Origin: Candidatus Methylomirabilota bacterium
GTDB taxonomy: Bacteria; Methylomirabilota; Methylomirabilia; Rokubacteriales; CSP1-6
Assembly (NCBI GenBank): GCA_035709005.1
Contig: DASTFB010000075.1
Location: 1-52,245 of the forward strand
Direction of reading: 5' to 3'
DNA length: 52,245 nt
The notes under the pieces were generated by a model that did no database searches, was not told the DNA's origin, and saw only the letters and a list, made by a program, of their open reading frames with translations. Shown here piece after piece: positions 1 through 8,583 of the stretch. A program made the position numbers and the translations under genes. Position 1 is the first letter of the stretch. Every line of letters starts with the position of its first letter.

Positions 1-2
1 GG

Positions 3-1046
3 GGCACCGCCCCTCAGCTCAATAAAGCATTCGCCCGGGGCGGTACCCCCGTCCCCGCTCGCCCCTCTGCGCCGCCTGGAAACGTCGCGAGGCCGGACCC
101 GGGCTTGCCGGTGGCGGCCACGCCGGCCACGCGGCGGCTGGCCCGCGAGCTCGGCGTCGACTTGCGCGCCGTACAGGGCAGTGGGCCGGGCGGGCGCGTC
201 ACCGACGACGACGTGCGGGCCGCCGCATCGACCGGGCCCCGCGTGACGGCGGCGCCCACGGCGGAAGCGGCCGAGCGCCCAACGGCGAAGCCCTTGACCA
301 CCGTTGGGGTCGAGCCGCCGCCGCTGCCCCGGTTCGAGCAGTGGGGGCCGGTCGAGCGCCAGCCCCTGTCGCACCTGCGGCGCACGATCGCCGAGCGGAT
401 GACGCTCTCGGCCACGGTGATCCCTCACGTCACGCACTTCGATCGCGCCGACATCACCGATCTCGACGCGCTCATCACCCGTAACGTCGAGGCCGCCCGC
501 GAGCGCGGGATCACGCTCACCCTCACGAGCTTCCTGCTCAAAGCGGCGGCCCTGGCCTTGGCCGAGCACCCCCGCTTCAACGCCAGCCTCGACCCGGCCG
601 CCGGCGAGCTCATCCTCAAGCGCTATTGCCACGTGGGCGTGGCGGTGGCCGCCGACCGCGGCCTCATCGTCCCCGTCATCCGCGACGTGGACCGCAAGCC
701 CGTGCTCGAGCTGGCCCGGGAGCTCGCGGCGCTGGCCCAGCGCGCGCGCGACGGAAAGGCGGCGCTCGACGAGCTGCGGGGCGGCACCTTCACCATCACC
801 AACATCGGAGCCCTGGGCGGGACTGGCGCCATTCCCATCATCAACTACCCGGAGGTCGCCATCCTCGGCGTGGCGCGGGCGCGCCGGGAGCCGGTGGTGC
901 GTGGTGAGGTCATCGTCCCCCGGCTCCTGCTGCCCCTCACCCTGACGTTCGATCACCGGGTGGCCGATGGCGCCGACGGCGCACGGTTCGCGAGCGCCAT
1001 CGTGCGCCGGCTCGAGAGCCCGGAACAGCTCCTGCTGGAATGGTGA
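3..1046 (+). CDS. 2-oxoacid dehydrogenase E2 (dihydrolipoamide acyltransferase), 5'-truncated by window edge
   Basis: Core acyltransferase of a pyruvate or branched-chain 2-oxoacid dehydrogenase complex: it moves the acyl group from lipoyl-lysine to CoA. The frame is open to the window edge, so the lipoyl domain(s) lie outside. What remains begins in a Pro/Ala-rich linker, continues with a peripheral subunit-binding domain (about nt 105-225, with GPGGRVTDDDV) and ends with the catalytic domain. The active-site motif DHRVADGADG starts at nt 951 and supplies the catalytic His and Asp. An in-frame TTG at 105 could be mistaken for a start, but it lies inside the linker and domain junction. E3 follows 25 bp downstream, and E1 is expected upstream of the window. 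The oxoacid substrate cannot be told from this part. Confidence 0.9.
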   Translation, partial: GTAPQLNKAFARGGTPVPARPSAPPGNVARPDPGLPVAATPATRRLARELGVDLRAVQGSGPGGRVTDDDVRAAASTGPRVTAAPTAEAAERPTAKPLTTVGVEPPPLPRFEQWGPVERQPLSHLRRTIAERMTLSATVIPHVTHFDRADITDLDALITRNVEAARERGITLTLTSFLLKAAALALAEHPRFNASLDPAAGELILKRYCHVGVAVAADRGLIVPVIRDVDRKPVLELARELAALAQRARDGKAALDELRGGTFTITNIGALGGTGAIPIINYPEVAILGVARARREPVVRGEVIVPRLLLPLTLTFDHRVADGADGARFASAIVRRLESPEQLLLEW

Positions 1047-1071
1047 CGGCCATGCGAGGTGAGCGCTCGCC

Positions 1072-2454
1072 ATGGTGATGGGCGATCTGGTTCGCGAGGT
1101 GGACGTCGCCGTTATCGGTGGTGGCCCGGGCGGGTATTCGGCGGCCTTCCGGTGCAGCGAGCTCGGCCTGGAGGCGGTGGTCGTCGACGCCGACAAGCGG
1201 CTGGGGGGCGTCTGCCTGTGGGAGGGCTGCATCCCGTCCAAAGCGCTGCTGCACGTGGCGGCCGTGCTGGCCGAGGCCGAACGGGCGAAAGAGTTCGGCG
1301 TGGATTTCGGCGAGCCGCGGCTGTCGCTGGATGCCCTGCGCAAGTGGAAGACCGAGCGGGTCGTGGGCAAACTGGCCCGCGGCCTGGCCGGCGTGGCGCG
1401 CAGCAAGAACGTCGAGGTGGTGGGCGGGACCGCCGTCTTCGAAGGCCCCCGAGAGCTTCGCGTCGAGGGCGACGAGCCGCAGAAGATCCGCTTCAAGCAT
1501 GCGGTGATCGCCACCGGCTCGTCGCCGAGCCGGCCGCCCGGGCTCGCCGCCGCCGGCGAGCGGGTGATGGACTCCACCGCGGCCCTCGAGGTCCCGGACG
1601 TGCCCGAACGGCTGCTGGTGATCGGCGGCGGCTACATCGGTCTGGAGCTCGGCCAGGTGTACGCGGCCCTGGGCAGCCGGGTGACGCTGGCGGAGCAGAC
1701 GCCCGGGCTTCTGCCCGGAGTCGACCGCGATCTCGTCCAGCCCCTGGCCCGTCGGTGCGAGCGGCTCTTCGCGGAGATCCGCCCGAGCACGGCGGTGGCG
1801 GAGCTCCGCGAGACGCCCGCGGCGGTGGAGGTGCGCCTGGCCGAGAGCACCGCGACGTTCGATCGCGTTCTCGTCGCCGTCGGCCGGCGGGCGCGGACCG
1901 ACGGGCTCGGCCTCGAGACGACCCGCGTGCGTCCCGACGCGCGCGGCGTGCTCGTCGTGGACGAGCGGGGGCGGACGAGCGATCCGCATCTGTGGGCGGT
2001 GGGCGACGTCACCGGCGAGCCGATGCTCGCCCACCGGGCGATGCGGCAAGGCAAGGTCGTGGCCGAAGCGATCGCCGGGCGCCCGGCGGCCTTCGACAAC
2101 ACCGCGATCCCCGCCGTGGTGTTCACGGACCCCGAGGTCGCGTGGTGCGGGCTCACGGAGACCGACGCCGAGCGGGCCGGCCGCGCGGTGAGGATCGCGA
2201 AGTTCCCGTGGGCCGCGTCGGGGCGCGCGGCGACGCTGGGGCGTGCCGACGGGCTGACCAAGCTGGTGGTCGATCCCGAGTCGGGCCGGGTGCTCGGGGT
2301 GGGCATCGTCGGTCCCGGAGCCGGCGAGCTGATCGCCGAGGGCGCGCTGGCGGTGGAAGCGGCGCTGACCGCCGAGGACCTCGCCGTCACGATCCACGCG
2401 CACCCCACGCTGTCCGAAAGCCTCATGGAAGCGTCGGAGACCCTGCTGCGCTGA
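1072..2454 (+). CDS. lpdA: Dihydrolipoamide dehydrogenase (E3)
   Basis: FAD-dependent E3 that reoxidises dihydrolipoamide with NAD+. The 460-residue length is normal for the family. The N-terminal FAD-binding GGGPGGYSAA motif is followed by the redox disulfide in GGVCLWEGCIPSK (Cys48 and Cys53); CLWEGC replaces the commoner CLNVGC. A second Rossmann motif (VIGGGYIGLELG) binds NAD, and the C-terminal HAHPTLSE carries the His-Glu dyad. The gene sits between E2 and a tetra-rhodanese gene, all on one strand with short gaps, so it is probably co-transcribed with both. ATG 1072 is taken as the start; ATG 1078 is a close alternative. Confidence 0.95.
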   Translation: MVMGDLVREVDVAVIGGGPGGYSAAFRCSELGLEAVVVDADKRLGGVCLWEGCIPSKALLHVAAVLAEAERAKEFGVDFGEPRLSLDALRKWKTERVVGKLARGLAGVARSKNVEVVGGTAVFEGPRELRVEGDEPQKIRFKHAVIATGSSPSRPPGLAAAGERVMDSTAALEVPDVPERLLVIGGGYIGLELGQVYAALGSRVTLAEQTPGLLPGVDRDLVQPLARRCERLFAEIRPSTAVAELRETPAAVEVRLAESTATFDRVLVAVGRRARTDGLGLETTRVRPDARGVLVVDERGRTSDPHLWAVGDVTGEPMLAHRAMRQGKVVAEAIAGRPAAFDNTAIPAVVFTDPEVAWCGLTETDAERAGRAVRIAKFPWAASGRAATLGRADGLTKLVVDPESGRVLGVGIVGPGAGELIAEGALAVEAALTAEDLAVTIHAHPTLSESLMEASETLLR

Positions 2455-2466
2455 GGAGGAATACCG

Positions 2467-4047
2467 GTGATGACGTCCACCGAGCTGGCTGCGCTGATGG
2501 AATCGCAGGTCCCCCACGCGGTGCTCGACATTCGCGAGCGCGGCGCCTACGAGCGGGGGCACATCTTCCGCGCCACGTCGTTGCCTCGCCGCCTGCTGGA
2601 GGTGCGGCTGTCCGCGCTCGTCCCCGCCCCGGGGACGCCGATCGCGGTCTATGACGACGACGGCCGGCTCGCCGACCTGGCCCGGGCGACCCTGGAGTCG
2701 ATGGGCTACGGAGACGTTCGGGTGCTGGCCGGCGGTCTCGCAGACTGGCAGGCTGCCGGGCGGCCGATCGTGCAGGGCGTGAACGTGCCCAGCAAGGTGT
2801 TCGGCGAGCAGGTGCTGCACACCCTCAAGACGCCGCAGGTCCTGCCGCGCGAGCTCGACGCGCGGATCCGCGCCGGAGCCGACCTCGTCATCGTCGACGC
2901 CCGCACGCCTGAGGAGTATGCCCGCGGGTGCGTGCCGGGGGCGATCAACGTGCCCGGCGGTGAGCTGGTGCTGCGCATCGGCGACCTGGCGCCCCGGCCG
3001 GACACGACGATCGTCGTGCACTGTGGCGGGCGGACGCGCTCGTACCTGGGCGCCGAGTCGTTGCGGCGCATGGGTTTGCCCAATCCCGTGGTGGCGCTGG
3101 AGAACGGCACGATGGGCTGGACCCTCGCCGGTCTCGAGCTCGAGCGCGGCGCCAGCCGCTGGGCCCCGCCCGTGTCCGAGCAAAGCCGCGCCGCGGCGAC
3201 GGCGGTGGCGAACCGGGTGGCTGCCGAGGACGGGATCCGCTTCATCGCGCCCGACGAGCTGGGAGGCCTGTGGGAGCGCCGGGCGCAGGAGAACGTCTAC
3301 CTGCTCGACGTCCGGACCTCGGAGGAGTACGCCGCCGGCCACATTCGCGGGGCCGTGTGGGCCCCGGGTGGTCAGGTCGTGCAGGCCACCGACGAATACG
3401 TCGCGGTCCGCGCCGCCACCATCGTGCTCGCCTGCGATGGGCTGGTGCGCTCCGTGCTCGCGGCATCGTGGCTCCGGCGCATGGGGTTCGGCCGGGTCAT
3501 GGCCCTGGCCGGCGGCATCGCAGCGTGGCAGCGAGCGGGCGGCGCCCTCGAGTCCGGCCATCCGCCATCGGTGCCGGCCGGTTGGGAGGCGGCGCACGCC
3601 GTCGCGCCCGCCGTCCAGCCAGGACGGCTCGATGCGAAAACCATCCTCAATGTCGATACCAGCGACGTCTACGCGCGCGAGCACGTGCCCGGGGCCGCCT
3701 GGCTCTGCCGCAGCCGGCTGGAGCTGCGCATCGGTGAGGCGTCACCCGATCGCCACGCGTCGCTGCTGGTGACGTGCGCGGACGGCGTGCAGTCGACCCT
3801 GGCCGTCGCGACGCTGTGCGGGCTCGGCTACACGGGGGCGCGGGTTCTCGAGGGCGGCACGCGCGCCTGGGCCGCCGCCGGCCTGGCCGTCGAGCGTGGA
3901 GCCACCCGGCTGCTCGACGAGCCGGACGACGTGGTGCTCAAAGCCTACGACCGTGGGCGGGAGGGGATGGAGGCCTACCTGCGCTGGGAGGAAGCTCTCG
4001 ACGCCGCCGGCCGCAGTCCCCACGCCCTGCTTCCTCGCCGGTCGTGA
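2467..4047 (+). CDS. Four-domain (tandem) rhodanese-like sulfurtransferase
   Basis: A 526-residue protein built from four rhodanese folds in a row (about residues 1-100, 120-230, 255-360 and 370-480), each ending in the typical GGxxAW or similar motif. Active-site loops: domain 1 reads YDDDGRLA with Asp63 where Cys belongs, so it should be inactive. Domains 2 (HCGGRTRS, Cys186), 3 (ACDGLVRS, Cys323) and 4 (TCADGVQS, Cys437) keep the cysteine. Such proteins pass persulfide sulfur between acceptors; the partner here is unknown. A strong GAGGAGG box lies 7-10 nt before GTG 2467/ATG 2470. The stop overlaps the start of the next sulfurtransferase gene. No signal peptide is visible, so it is probably cytoplasmic. 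Confidence 0.9.
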   Translation: MMTSTELAALMESQVPHAVLDIRERGAYERGHIFRATSLPRRLLEVRLSALVPAPGTPIAVYDDDGRLADLARATLESMGYGDVRVLAGGLADWQAAGRPIVQGVNVPSKVFGEQVLHTLKTPQVLPRELDARIRAGADLVIVDARTPEEYARGCVPGAINVPGGELVLRIGDLAPRPDTTIVVHCGGRTRSYLGAESLRRMGLPNPVVALENGTMGWTLAGLELERGASRWAPPVSEQSRAAATAVANRVAAEDGIRFIAPDELGGLWERRAQENVYLLDVRTSEEYAAGHIRGAVWAPGGQVVQATDEYVAVRAATIVLACDGLVRSVLAASWLRRMGFGRVMALAGGIAAWQRAGGALESGHPPSVPAGWEAAHAVAPAVQPGRLDAKTILNVDTSDVYAREHVPGAAWLCRSRLELRIGEASPDRHASLLVTCADGVQSTLAVATLCGLGYTGARVLEGGTRAWAAAGLAVERGATRLLDEPDDVVLKAYDRGREGMEAYLRWEEALDAAGRSPHALLPRRS

Positions 4048-4904
4048 AGACCGAGCCGGATCCGCTGGTCAGCAGCGGGTGGCTCGCCGAGCGTCTCGGG
4101 GACCCCGACCTCCGGGTGGTGGACGCCACGTGGTACCTGCCGCATCTGGGCCGTGATGCCCGTGCCGAGTATCTGGCGGGGCACCTTCCCGGCGCGGTGT
4201 TCTTCGATATCGACGAGATCAAGGATCCCGACAACCCGCTTCCTCACATGCTGCCGGCGGCCCGGGACTTCGCCCGGGCCGTGGGCGCCCTCGGGATCGG
4301 GGACGGCGATCACGTGATCGTCTACGGCGGCCGCTTCGGCATCGCCGCCGCGCGCGTGTGGTGGATGTTCCGGGTCTTCGGCCACGATCGCGTGGCCGTG
4401 CTCGACGGCGGACTGGCCCGATGGCAGGCCGAGCGGCGCCCGCTGGAGACCGGCCCGGTGTCGCTCGCGCCACGCCAGTTCACCGCGCGGCTCCGTCCCG
4501 AGCTGGTGCGTAGCCTCGCCGCCATGCGCAGCAATCTGGCATCCCGAGCCGAACAGGTGGTGGACGCGCGCTCGGCCGGCCGCTTCGCCGGCACCGAGCC
4601 CGAGTTCCGGCCGGGGCTGCGCGGCGGTCACATCCCGGGCAGTCGCAACCTTCCCTACGACCGGCTCTTCCGCGCGGATGACGGCACGCTGCTCGAGCCC
4701 GAGGCGCTGCGCCAGGCGTTCGCCGGTGCCGGCGTCGACATCGACAAGCCGGTGGTGACGACCTGCGGCTCCGGGGTGAGCGCGGCCGTCCTGGCGTTCG
4801 GTCTCTACCGGCTGGGCCGCCGCAACGTCGCCGTCTACGACGGATCCTGGACGGAGTGGGCCGGACGCGCCGACACCCCCGTCACGACCGGTCCTCCACG
4901 CTGA
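4044..4904 (+). CDS. sseA: 3-mercaptopyruvate sulfurtransferase / thiosulfate sulfurtransferase
   Basis: Two-domain rhodanese of 286 residues, the usual SseA length. The N-terminal domain is non-catalytic (the loop near VIVYGGRFG lacks Cys). The C-terminal domain carries the active-site loop TTCGSGVSA (Cys241); CGSG(V/T) loops are typical of mercaptopyruvate-type rather than thiosulfate-type enzymes. It would transfer sulfur from 3-mercaptopyruvate to a thiol or cyanide acceptor, releasing pyruvate, which the neighbouring 2-oxoacid dehydrogenase could use. GTG 4044 is chosen because it forms a GTGA overlap with the tetra-rhodanese stop; the open frame extends further upstream but runs inside that gene. 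Its 3' end overlaps the convergent Lin0512-like gene by 23 bp. Confidence 0.88.
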   Translation: MKTEPDPLVSSGWLAERLGDPDLRVVDATWYLPHLGRDARAEYLAGHLPGAVFFDIDEIKDPDNPLPHMLPAARDFARAVGALGIGDGDHVIVYGGRFGIAAARVWWMFRVFGHDRVAVLDGGLARWQAERRPLETGPVSLAPRQFTARLRPELVRSLAAMRSNLASRAEQVVDARSAGRFAGTEPEFRPGLRGGHIPGSRNLPYDRLFRADDGTLLEPEALRQAFAGAGVDIDKPVVTTCGSGVSAAVLAFGLYRLGRRNVAVYDGSWTEWAGRADTPVTTGPPR

Positions 4905-5214
4905 CCGTGATCGCGACACACGCGATCAGCGTGTCGCTCCCGGGCACGCGCAGGCCGCCCGGGACCGCCTGCACGGAGACCTCGCCGTGAGGCAGCTCCC
5001 GGCGCACCCGCTCGCGATCCAGCGCGGCCGGGTCGGGCACGCCGACGGTGACGTCCACGAGCATGCGGCCACCTCGCTCCCGGACGTCGCGGAAGAAGGG
5101 CAGGCTGGAGTGCCGGATCGCGTCCGAAACCGCCCGGCACGCCGCCGTCGTGGCGTCCGCGCCGTGGACATCCACGCCCATCCCGAACTCGAGCACCATC
5201 GGCTTCGCGCCCAC
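4882..5214 (-). CDS. Lin0512-family conserved protein
   Basis: A 110-residue protein resembling the small Lin0512 family of unknown function: an N-terminal MVLEFGMGVDVHG segment, a helix with AVSDAIRHSSLP, and a C-terminal half rich in strands (DTLIACVAITV). GTG 5212-5214 is preferred because AGGAGGAGG lies directly upstream at suitable distance; the longer upstream frame has no ribosome site. It is convergent with and overlaps the tail of sseA. The role is unknown, and no catalytic motif is assigned. Confidence 0.7.
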   Translation of the reverse strand: MGAKPMVLEFGMGVDVHGADATTAACRAVSDAIRHSSLPFFRDVRERGGRMLVDVTVGVPDPAALDRERVRRELPHGEVSVQAVPGGLRVPGSDTLIACVAITVSVEDRS

Positions 5215-5282
5215 GGGCCTCCTCCTGGCTAGTCGAGGAGCGACCCGGCTTGGCCGGAGCGCTCCGAGCGTTTGGGGGGTAC

Positions 5283-5304
5283 GGGGGGCCATTCGGGGCC
5301 CCCC
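5283..5304 (-). terminator. Terminator-like hairpin after the VOC gene
   Basis: Perfect inverted repeat GGGGGGCC / GGCCCCCC with a 6-nt loop, starting 7 bp past the stop of the minus-strand VOC gene. There is no long U tract, as is usual in GC-rich genomes. It probably ends the acyl-CoA synthetase / isomerase / VOC transcript. Confidence 0.55.
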
Positions 5305-5310
5305 ATGTTC

Positions 5311-5652
5311 TCAATCTACGTACAACTCGACGGTGTAGCCGTTCGGATCCTCGATGTAGACCGCGCTCCGGCCGCGGCGGCCGTTGATCGGGACCCCCGC
5401 GCGCTTGAGCCGCTCGCGCACCCGCTTCCAGCGCGCCGGCGTGAGGTGCAGGCCGAAGTGGTCGAAGCCGCCGGCCTTGGGGTCGAACGCTCGCCGGGTG
5501 GCCACGAAGTTCAGCAGGTCGCTGCTGCCGGGCGTGCGCAGGAAGATCATGCCCTCGTGCGCGAAGGCCTCCTCGAGGCCGAGCACTTCCGTGTAGAAAC
5601 GCTCGGTGCCGCGGAGGTCACGGGTCAGCAGGGCGAGGTGGCGCAGCCCCAC
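5311..5652 (-). CDS. VOC (glyoxalase/dioxygenase) family protein
   Basis: A 113-residue single vicinal-oxygen-chelate module. Likely metal ligands are His in LRHLALLT near the N-terminus, His in DHFGLHL in the middle, and Glu in TVELYVD at the C-terminus, the standard spacing for this fold. Members are lyases, isomerases or dioxygenases, and the reaction cannot be told from the sequence. It starts at GTG 5650-5652, 13 bp after the sugar-phosphate isomerase gene, so it is the last gene of a three-gene minus-strand unit that ends at a GC-rich hairpin. Confidence 0.82.
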   Translation of the reverse strand: MGLRHLALLTRDLRGTERFYTEVLGLEEAFAHEGMIFLRTPGSSDLLNFVATRRAFDPKAGGFDHFGLHLTPARWKRVRERLKRAGVPINGRRGRSAVYIEDPNGYTVELYVD

Positions 5653-5665
5653 GGCGGGCTCGGCG

Positions 5666-6466
5666 TCACGGCAGGACGCCGCGCGTGGCGTTCAGGGCCT
5701 CGCGCAGGACGTCGGCAGGGCTCCGGGACCAGGCGGCGGTGTTGGGCGCCTCGTAGCTGAAATAGCCCGTGTAGCCCTTGGCGACGAGCACACGGAAGAT
5801 CTCCTTGAACGGCACAACGCCATGGCCGGGGGGCAACCGATCGAGCACCTTGCCGGGCTCCAGGCCCGTGGCCGGCACGTCGCTGAACTGCACGTAGGCG
5901 ATCTCCTCACCGGCGACGTCGTCCAGGGCGGACAGGCGGCCGCCGCTACGCTGGAAGTGATAGGTGTCGAAGAGCAACCCGCAGCGCGGATGGCCGGCCC
6001 GGGCGATCAGCTCGCGCAGGCGCTCGAGCGTGTTCACCTGCTGGGCCTGGGAATTCGCCTCCAGGGCCAGGCGCAGACCGTGGCGGGCGGCGATGTCGGC
6101 CACCTCGCGAACGCTGGCCGCCGCCTCGCCGAGGGCGCCGGTGCCCCGGTCGACCGGGCTCATCACCGTCGGCGCTCCCAGGGCGACCGCGCGCTCGCAT
6201 TGCTCGACGAAAACCCGCAGCAGCCGCGCGCGCTCCTCGCCCCGGCTCCACATCCAGCCGAGCTCCACTCCCACGCAGGCCACGGGCAGACCGCTGGCCC
6301 GCACCAGCTCGATGACCGATTCGGCCGGCCGGCCGGCCTCGCCGGCCCGGGTGAAGTCCAGCCGGCGCAGCTCGACGGCGTTCCAGCCCGTCTCGCGGGC
6401 CACGCGCAGCGTCTCGGCCAGTGGGGTCGTGTCCAGCGTCCAGGTGTGCAGGGCCAGCCGGGCCAT
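5666..6466 (-). CDS. Sugar phosphate isomerase/epimerase (xylose isomerase-like TIM barrel)
   Basis: A 266-residue TIM barrel of the AP-endonuclease-2 / xylose-isomerase-like superfamily. Visible signatures are an N-terminal LALHTWTLDTTPL strand, WNAVELRRLD, the metal-site strand LALEANSQ, FDTYHFQRSGG, and YFSYEAPN near the C-terminus. These enzymes isomerise or epimerise sugars, inosose or hydroxy acids; the substrate is not predictable. The ATG shares its A with the TGA stop of the upstream acyl-CoA synthetase (TGATG), which points to translational coupling within one operon. Confidence 0.82.
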   Translation of the reverse strand: MARLALHTWTLDTTPLAETLRVARETGWNAVELRRLDFTRAGEAGRPAESVIELVRASGLPVACVGVELGWMWSRGEERARLLRVFVEQCERAVALGAPTVMSPVDRGTGALGEAAASVREVADIAARHGLRLALEANSQAQQVNTLERLRELIARAGHPRCGLLFDTYHFQRSGGRLSALDDVAGEEIAYVQFSDVPATGLEPGKVLDRLPPGHGVVPFKEIFRVLVAKGYTGYFSYEAPNTAAWSRSPADVLREALNATRGVLP

Positions 6467-8049
6467 CAGTTGATCCTCTTGTCGCGACCCTTCCACTCGC
6501 GGTCGCGGAGCACGAACTTCTGGACCTTCCCCGTGGAGGTTTTGGGCAGCTCGCCGAACTCCACCCCCGCCGGGGCCTTGAAGTGGGCGATGTGCTGCTT
6601 GCAGAAGTCGATGATCTCCGCCTCGCTGGCCTGGCGGCCGGGCTTGAGGGTGACGAAGGCCTTCGGACGTTCCCCCCACTTGGGATCGGGGATGGCGACG
6701 ACCGCGCACTCCATCACCGCCGGATGGCGGGCCACGCACTGTTCCACCTCGATGGTCGAGATGTTCTCGCCACCGGAGATGATGATGTCCTTCTTGCGGT
6801 CGCGAAGCTCGATGTAGCCGTCGGGGTGCCACACGGCGATGTCGCCGGAGTGGAACCAGCCGCCGCGGAACGCCTCGGCGGTGGCGTCGGGCTGCTCGAA
6901 GTACCCGGCCATCACGTTGTTGCCGCGCATGACCACCTCGCCCAGCGTCTCCCCGTCGCGCGACACGTCGTTCATCCTGTCGTCGACGACCCGGACCAGG
7001 TCGAAGACCGCGTACCCCTGGCCCTGGCGGGCGGCCAGCCGCGCCTGCTCCTCCGCCGGCAGGGCGTCCCACTCGGTGTGCCAGGTGCACACGGTGTGCG
7101 GCCCGTACGTCTCGGTCAGGCCGTAGACGTGCACGGGCCGCAGGTTGAGCTCTTTGAGCCGTGCGAGCAGCGTGGGCGAGGGCGGCGCGCCGGCCACCGT
7201 GACGGTGACGGGGCGCGCCAGCCGGTGGGCGCGGGGATCGTTCACGATGCCGATCTGCACCGTCGGGGCCCCGTTGTAGTGCGTGATCCCTTCGGCGTCG
7301 AGCAACTCCCAGACGCGGCCGGCATCGACGCGCCGCAGGCAGAAGTGGGTGCCGGCTACCGCCGTCACGCCCCACGTAAAGCACCAGCCGTTGCAGTGGA
7401 ACATCGGCAGCGTCCACAGGTACCGAGTGTCCCAGCTCATGCCGGTCTCGAGGATCTCGCCCACCGCGTTCATGTAGGCCCCGCGGTGCGTGTAGATGAC
7501 CCCCTTGGGCCGGCCCGTGGTGCCCGAGGTGTAGTTGATGGCGAGCATCTCGTCTTCGTTCTCCAGCCAGGACTCGACCGGGGCGGGGGAGCCCCCGGCC
7601 AGGAAGTCCTCGTAGGGATCACTGGCCGCGCCGGTGTCATCCACGCGGATCACCCGGACGCCGTCCAGATCGAGTGGCTGGAGCACCGGCTGCAGCTCGG
7701 CGTCGACGAACACGAACCGCGCGCCGGAATGCTTGAGGATGTAGTCGATCTCATCGCTGCTCAGCCGGATGTTGATCGCCACCAGCACGCCGCCCGCCGC
7801 GGGCACGCCGAAATGGGCCTCCAGCATGGCCGGAATGTTCGGGCAGAGAAAGGCCACCCGATCGTGCTTGCCCAGGCCCGCCCGCCGCAGGGCCGACGCC
7901 AGGCGGTGCACCCGGGCCTCGAGCTCCCGGTACGTGTACCGGCGCTCGCCGTGGACCACCGCGGGTTTGTCGGGGAAGACGTAGGCGCTGCGTGTGAGAA
8001 AGCTCACCGGCGTGAGCTCGGTGCGATCGACCCTGATCGGCTGCGCCAT
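6466..8049 (-). CDS. AMP-forming acyl-CoA synthetase (fatty-acyl-CoA ligase type)
   Basis: A 527-residue ANL-superfamily enzyme that activates a carboxylic acid to its CoA thioester with ATP. The P-loop-like motif YTSGTTGRPKG, the A5 region VYGLTETYGPHT, the adenine/ribose region WFHSGDIAVWHPDGY and the hinge RKKDIIISGGENIS are all present. The C-terminal catalytic Lys lies in TSTGKVQKFVLR. The length and NGAPTVQ / LPMFHCNGW pattern match medium- or long-chain fatty-acyl or dimethylsulfoniopropionate-demethylase-type ligases, and the exact acid is unclear. ATG 8047-8049 has GGAGGAGG just upstream. It heads an operon with the isomerase and VOC genes and is divergent from the secreted protein at 8139. 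Confidence 0.9.
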   Translation of the reverse strand: MAQPIRVDRTELTPVSFLTRSAYVFPDKPAVVHGERRYTYRELEARVHRLASALRRAGLGKHDRVAFLCPNIPAMLEAHFGVPAAGGVLVAINIRLSSDEIDYILKHSGARFVFVDAELQPVLQPLDLDGVRVIRVDDTGAASDPYEDFLAGGSPAPVESWLENEDEMLAINYTSGTTGRPKGVIYTHRGAYMNAVGEILETGMSWDTRYLWTLPMFHCNGWCFTWGVTAVAGTHFCLRRVDAGRVWELLDAEGITHYNGAPTVQIGIVNDPRAHRLARPVTVTVAGAPPSPTLLARLKELNLRPVHVYGLTETYGPHTVCTWHTEWDALPAEEQARLAARQGQGYAVFDLVRVVDDRMNDVSRDGETLGEVVMRGNNVMAGYFEQPDATAEAFRGGWFHSGDIAVWHPDGYIELRDRKKDIIISGGENISTIEVEQCVARHPAVMECAVVAIPDPKWGERPKAFVTLKPGRQASEAEIIDFCKQHIAHFKAPAGVEFGELPKTSTGKVQKFVLRDREWKGRDKRIN

Positions 8050-8138
8050 CCGCCTCCTCCGGAGCCCGTGATGCGGGATTGTAACTGGGAACGGCAAAGC
8101 TTGGCGAGCGGGGTACACTGAAAGCCTGGGAGGCACCT

Positions 8139-8528
8139 ATGCGAAGGATGACCGCCGCGGCTTCGCTCGTGCTCGCTGTGCTCGTCGCTGCGCCACTGGG
8201 CGCCGTCGAACGCCTGACACCGCTCGTCGTGGGCTGGGAGCAGTTCTTCAAGCTGGACTGGCAGGTGGCTGAACGCGGCCAGCAGCCGCTCGTGTGGGGT
8301 CACCTGCTCAACGACTGGGGCGATGCGGCTGGCCAAATCCAGCTCCTCGTGGAAGGCTTTGACAGCTCGGGCTCTCTGGTGGGGCAGAAGGTCGCCTGGC
8401 TGGGCACCACGCTGACGCCCGGCATGCGCGGCTACTTCGAGGTGCCGGTGCCCTGGAAGGCCCCCACCTACCGGGTGAGCGTCTTCGCGTTCGAATGGAT
8501 CCAGGCGGGCGGCGATCAGTTCCCCTGA
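8139..8528 (+). CDS. Small secreted protein, FxLYD-like, unknown function
   Basis: A 129-residue protein with a clear Sec signal peptide (RRM, then a hydrophobic run to about residue 22) and a mature part with a single beta-rich domain: WGHLLNDWGDAAGQIQLLVEG, then GYFEVPVPWKAPTYRVSVFAFEW. This layout resembles the FxLYD domains found in exported bacterial proteins, but the family link is only an impression. GGGAGG lies 6-8 nt before ATG 8139. A TACACT element at 8114-8119 could serve as a -10 box; I see no good -35. It probably acts in the periplasm or outside the cell. Confidence 0.72.
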   Translation: MRRMTAAASLVLAVLVAAPLGAVERLTPLVVGWEQFFKLDWQVAERGQQPLVWGHLLNDWGDAAGQIQLLVEGFDSSGSLVGQKVAWLGTTLTPGMRGYFEVPVPWKAPTYRVSVFAFEWIQAGGDQFP

Positions 8529-8583
8529 TGTCGTCCCGACCGGGCCAGCCGCGTACGGAAGGGCGGCGGGGAGCGCTGAGGCT

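Noticed and set aside
937-3684. A 915-codon minus-strand open frame opposite E3 and the tetra-rhodanese gene
   Set aside because: Low-complexity Arg/Gly/His-rich translation with no domain; a shadow of very GC-rich coding on the other strand.
6421-8121. A 566-codon plus-strand open frame opposite the acyl-CoA synthetase
   Set aside because: No recognisable motif; the minus strand encodes a full ANL enzyme with all motifs.
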